From NCBI RefSeq assembly GCF_040958095.1, contig NC_091194.1:373501-437500 (forward strand): 64,000 bases of DNA, read 5' to 3'. Made by a program: the position numbers and the translations under genes. The notes beneath the pieces were generated by a model. It was not told the origin of the DNA and did no database searches. It worked only from the letters and a program-made list of their open reading frames with translations. Positions 60,263-64,000 of this stretch are shown piece by piece; the stretch's first letter is position 1, and each line of letters begins with the position of its first letter. The DNA is from Procambarus clarkii. Its lineage: Eukaryota > Arthropoda > Malacostraca > Decapoda > Cambaridae.

Positions 60263-60605
60263 TTCAGACTCCTAACTAAATACTTATGTTTGTAAATTGT
60301 AGATTTCATGTATTTGCAGTTTGCTCTGTGTACTATGGAGTATGTAACTGTGTACCTGTGAACTGTGTAGATTGTATCTCACTGTTTACACTGTGTTTTG
60401 TAAATAAGAGTCATCCGTAAATGAATTCTTCCAGACCAGTGATACTGTAATCGTGTTCTCATTATTCTATATATAAAATTATTTCAAAGTATGAATAATG
60501 CTTTCTGGACCAGAAAAAATATGATAGAACACATGACGGGATTAGTGATTTTTTTTAAATATATATTAATACCTGCAATGTGGAAATTAACTTTATAATA
60601 TTTTG
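60263..60605. other. Unassigned spacer
   Basis: About 340 bp without genes; 'gtgtacctgtgaactgtgta' type words near 60330-60400 are mildly repetitive. Confidence 0.45.
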
Positions 60606-60611
60606 TTGTAA

Positions 60612-63600
60612 ATAACCCACCTCCCTGTCCTCATAACCCACCTCCCTGTCCTCATATCCCAGGTCCTTGTCCTCATAACCCAGCTCTCTGTCCTCATACC
60701 CCAGCTCCTTGTCCTCATAACCCAGGTCCTTGTCCTCATAACCCAGCTCCTTGTCCTCATAACCCACCTCCCTGTCCTCATAACCCAGCTCCTTGTCCTC
60801 ATAACCCAGGTCCTTGTCCTCATAACCCAGCTCCTTGTCCTCATAACCCACCTCCCTGTCCTCATAACCCACCTCCCTGTCCTCATAACCCAGCTCCTTG
60901 TCCTCATAACCCAGGTCCTTGTCCTCATAACCCAGCTCCTTGTCCTCATAACCCACCTCCCTGTCCTCATAACCCAGCTCCTTGTCCTCATAACCCAGGT
61001 CCTTGTCCTCATAACCCAGCTCCTTGTCCTCATAACCCACCTCCCTGTCCTCATAACCCACCTCCCTGTCCTCATAACCCAGCTCCTTGTCCTCATAACC
61101 CAGGTCCTTGTCCTCATAACCCAGCTCCTTGTCCTCATAACCCAGCTCCTTGTCCTCATAACCCAGCTCCTTGTCCTCATAACCCAGCTCCTTGTCCTCA
61201 TACCCCAGCTCCTTGTCCTCATAACCCACCTCCCTGTCCTCATAACCCAGCTCCTAGTCCTCATAACCCACCTCCCTGTCCTCATAACCCAGCTCCTTGT
61301 CCTCATAACCCAGCTCCTTGTCCTCATAACCCAGGTCCTTGTCCTCATAACCCAGCTCCTTGTCCTCATAACCCAGCTCCTTGTCCTCATATCCCAGCTC
61401 CTTGTCCTCATAACCCAGCTCCTTGTCCTCATACCCCAGCTCCTAGTCCTCATAACCCACCTCCCTGTCCTCATAACCCACCTCCCTGTCCTCATAACCC
61501 AGCTCCTTGTCCTCATAACCCAGGTCCTTGTCCTCATAACCCAGCTCCTTGTCCTCATAACCCAGCTCCTTGTCCTCATAACCCAGCTCCTTGTCCTCAT
61601 AACCCAGCTCCTTGTCCTCATACCCCAGCTCCTTGTCCTCATAACCCACCTCCCTGTCCTCATAACCCAGCTCCTAGTCCTCATAACCCACCTCCCTGTC
61701 CTCATAACCCAGCTCCTTGTCCTCATAACCCAGCTCCTTGTCCTCATAACCCAGCTCCTTGTCCTCATAACCCAGCTCCTTGTCCTCATAACCCAGCTCC
61801 TTGTCCTCATACCCCAGCTCCTTGTCCTCATAACCCACCTCCCTGTCCTCATAACCCAGCTCCTTGTCCTCATAACCCACCTCCCTGTCCTCATAACCCA
61901 CCTCCCTGTCCTCATAACCCAGCTCCTTGTCCTCATAACCCAGCTCCTTGTCCTCATAACCCAGCTCCTAGTCCTCATAACCCAGCTCCTTGTCCTCATA
62001 ACCCAGCTCCTTGTCCTCATAACCCAGCTCCTTGTCCTCATACCCCAGCTCCTTGTCCTCATAACCCACCTCCCTGTCCTCATAACCCAGCTCCTAGTCC
62101 TCATAACCCAGCTCCTTGTCCTCATAACCCAGCTCCTTGTCCTCATAACCCAGCTCCTTGTCCTCATAACCCAGCTCCTTATCCTCATAACCCAGCTCCT
62201 AGTCCTCATATCCCAGCTCCTTGTCCTCATAACCCAGCTCCTTGTCCTCATAACCCAGCTCCTTGTCCTCATAACCCACCTCCCTGTCCTCATAACCCAG
62301 CTCCTTGTCCTCATAACCCAGCTCCTTGTCCTCATATCCCAGCTCCTTGTCCTCATAACCCACCTCCCTGTCCTCATAACCCAGCTCCTTGTCCTCATAA
62401 CCCAGCTCCTAGTCCTCATAACCCAGCTCCTTGTCCTCATAACCCAGCTCCTTGTCCTCATAACCCAGCTCCTTGTCCTCATAACCCAGCTCCTTATCCT
62501 CATAACCCAGCTCCTAGTCCTCATAACCCAGCTCCCTGTCCTCATAACCCAGCTCCTTGTCCTCATAACCCAGCTCCTTGTCCTCATAACCCAGCTCCCT
62601 GTCCTCATAACCCAGCTCCCTGTCCTCATAACCCAGCTCCTTGTCCTCATAACCCACCTCCCTGTCCTCATAACCCAGCTCCCTGTCCTCATAACCCAGG
62701 TCCTTGTCCTCATATCTCAGCTCCTTGTCCTCATATCTCAGCTCCTTGTCCTCATATCTCAGCTCCTTGTCCTCATAACCCAGGTCCTTGTCCTCATATC
62801 TCAGCTCCTTGTCCTCATAACCCACCTCCCTGTCCTCATAACCCAGCTCCTTGTCCTCATAACCCAGCTCCTTGTCCTCATAACCCAGCTCCCTGTCCTC
62901 ATAACCCAGCTCCTTGTCCTCATAACCCAGCTCCTTGTCCTCATAACCCAGCTCCCTGTCCTCATAACCCAGCTCCTTGTCCTCATAACCCAGCTCCTTG
63001 TCCTCATAACCCAGCTCCCTGTCCTCATAACCCAGCTCCCTGTCCTCATAACCCACCTCCCTGTCCTCATAACCCAGCTCCTTGTCCTCATAACCCAGCT
63101 CCTTGTCCTCATAACCCAGCTCCTTGTCCTCATAACCCACCTCCCTGTCCTCATAACCCACCTCCCTGTCCTCATAACCCAGCTCTTTGTCCTCATAACC
63201 CAGCTCCTTGTCCTCATATCTCAGCTCCTTGTCCTCATAACCCACCTCCCTGTCCTCATACCCCAGCTCCTTGTCCTCATAACCCACCTCCCTGTCCTCA
63301 TACCCCAGATCCTTGTCCTCATATCTCAGCTCCTTGTCCTCATAACCCACCTCCCTGTCCTCATACCCCAGCTCCTTGTCCTCATAACCCACCTCCCTGT
63401 CCTCATACCCCAGCTCCTTGTCCTCATAACCCACCTCCCTGTCCTCATACCCCAGATCCTTGTCCTCATATCTCAGCTCCTTGTCCTCATAACCCACCTC
63501 CCTGTCCTCATACCCCAGATCCTTGTCCTCATATCTCAGCTCCTTGTCCTCATAACCCAGGTCCTTGTCCTCATATCCCAGGTCCTTGTCCTCATAACCC

Positions 63601-64000
63601 AGCTCCTTATCCTCATATCTCAGCTCCTTGTCCTCATATCTCAGCTCCTTGTCCTCATAACCCAGGTCCTTGTCCTCATATCCCAGGTCCTTGTCCTCAT
63701 AACCCAGCTCCTTATCCTCATATCTCAGCTCCTTGTCCTCATATCTCAGCTCCTTGTCCTCATATCCCAGCTCCTTGTCCTCATATCTCAGCTCTTTGTC
63801 CTCATATCCCAGCTCCTTGTCCTCATAACCCAGCTCCTTGTCGTCATACCCCAGCTCCTTGTCCTCATACCCCCGCTCCTTGTCCTCATATCTCAGCTCC
63901 CTGTCCTCATACCCCAGATCCTTGTCCTCATACCCCAGCTCCTTGTCCTCATATCTCAGCTCCTTGTCCTCATATCTCAGCTCTTTGTCCTCATATCCCA
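60612..64000. repeat. 21-bp satellite array running off the window
   Basis: About 160 copies of 'agctccttgtcctcataacc' + c. Variants are cacctccctg, caggtccttg, cagctcctag and, mainly in the last 1.3 kb, atctcagctcc. Distances between marker variants are multiples of 21, so unit length has stayed essentially constant. The minus-strand frames encode YEDKELG-type heptads or RTRSWVM heptads; a 700-codon frame exists only because 21 is a multiple of 3. No start context, signal or domain supports a protein. Confidence 0.97.

Noticed and set aside
60593-62713. A 706-codon minus-strand frame with RTRSWVM heptads and YEDKELG heptads in another frame
   Set aside because: Direct consequence of a 21-bp satellite; several registers are open at once. 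Kept only as a finding about unit length.

Overview
The window looks like intergenic or deeply intronic DNA from a large, repeat-rich arthropod genome, most likely a decapod crustacean (crayfish- or shrimp-like). The reasons are many mono-, di-, tri- and pentanucleotide tracts, dozens of minisatellites, decayed CR1/L2-type non-LTR retrotransposons, tRNA-derived SINEs, and dispersed modules that I associate from memory with decapod sequences (GACGACGTTTCGGTCC and the 'acctggttgatggggttctg' SINE). No database was searched, so genus is not assigned. I found no convincing intact host gene, no rRNA and no functional tRNA. Almost every long open frame is an artefact of a tandem repeat read through in several frames.

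Layout. 0-7 kb: microsatellites, a CR1-like relic split by a palindromic insertion, and a GC-richer stretch (4.2-5.2 kb) with a CRE-like motif that could be a promoter or first exon. 7-9.1 kb: an RT relic (copy A) that starts against a (CA)n tract, ends in (AC)n and carries a small SINE fragment inside its frame. 9-16.5 kb: AT-rich DNA with degenerate repeats, short-loop perfect hairpins, an antisense CR1-like copy and a SINE. 16.9-21.3 kb: minisatellites with 20, 18, 36, 20 and ~29 bp units. 21.7-24.5 kb: RT copies B, C and D joined head to tail through (AC)n and tail repeats. 24.5-26.2 kb: 55-bp and 22-bp arrays, then a CpG- and G-rich segment with clustered promoter-like motifs. 26.4-30.9 kb: on the minus strand, a nearly complete CR1/L2-type element (endonuclease plus RT) followed through (AC)n by another 5'-truncated RT.

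31-44 kb: SINEs, an RNase H/CCHC-type retroelement C-terminus, a CTAAC-rich stretch, arrays of 30/32, 21, 40, 34, 36 and 20 bp, a hAT-like transposase relic (37.5-38.0 kb), and a complete ~420-bp poly(A) retroposon with target-site duplications inside an antisense RT relic. 44-49 kb: more RT tails, hairpins, and a probable 992-bp solo LTR inside a 20-bp satellite. 49.1-53.6 kb: large 30-bp and 34/35-bp arrays, (GA)n, (AT)n, and 32- and 41-bp arrays. 53.7-59 kb: a tRNA-like SINE, a third RT lineage on the minus strand and a pile-up of RT 3' ends around AC tracts. 59.2 kb to the end: a 20/40-bp array and a 21-bp array that runs off the window.

How the parts relate. The recurrent theme is coupling between retrotransposon ends and simple repeats. 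RT copies of one family repeatedly begin and end at (AC)n tracts through a tail resembling AATTAGGTGAGTAC, and dispersed elements appear to seed minisatellites (the 30-bp and 18-bp arrays come from two parts of one dispersed element). Nothing here forms an operon or pathway; the interest lies in how the repeats were made.
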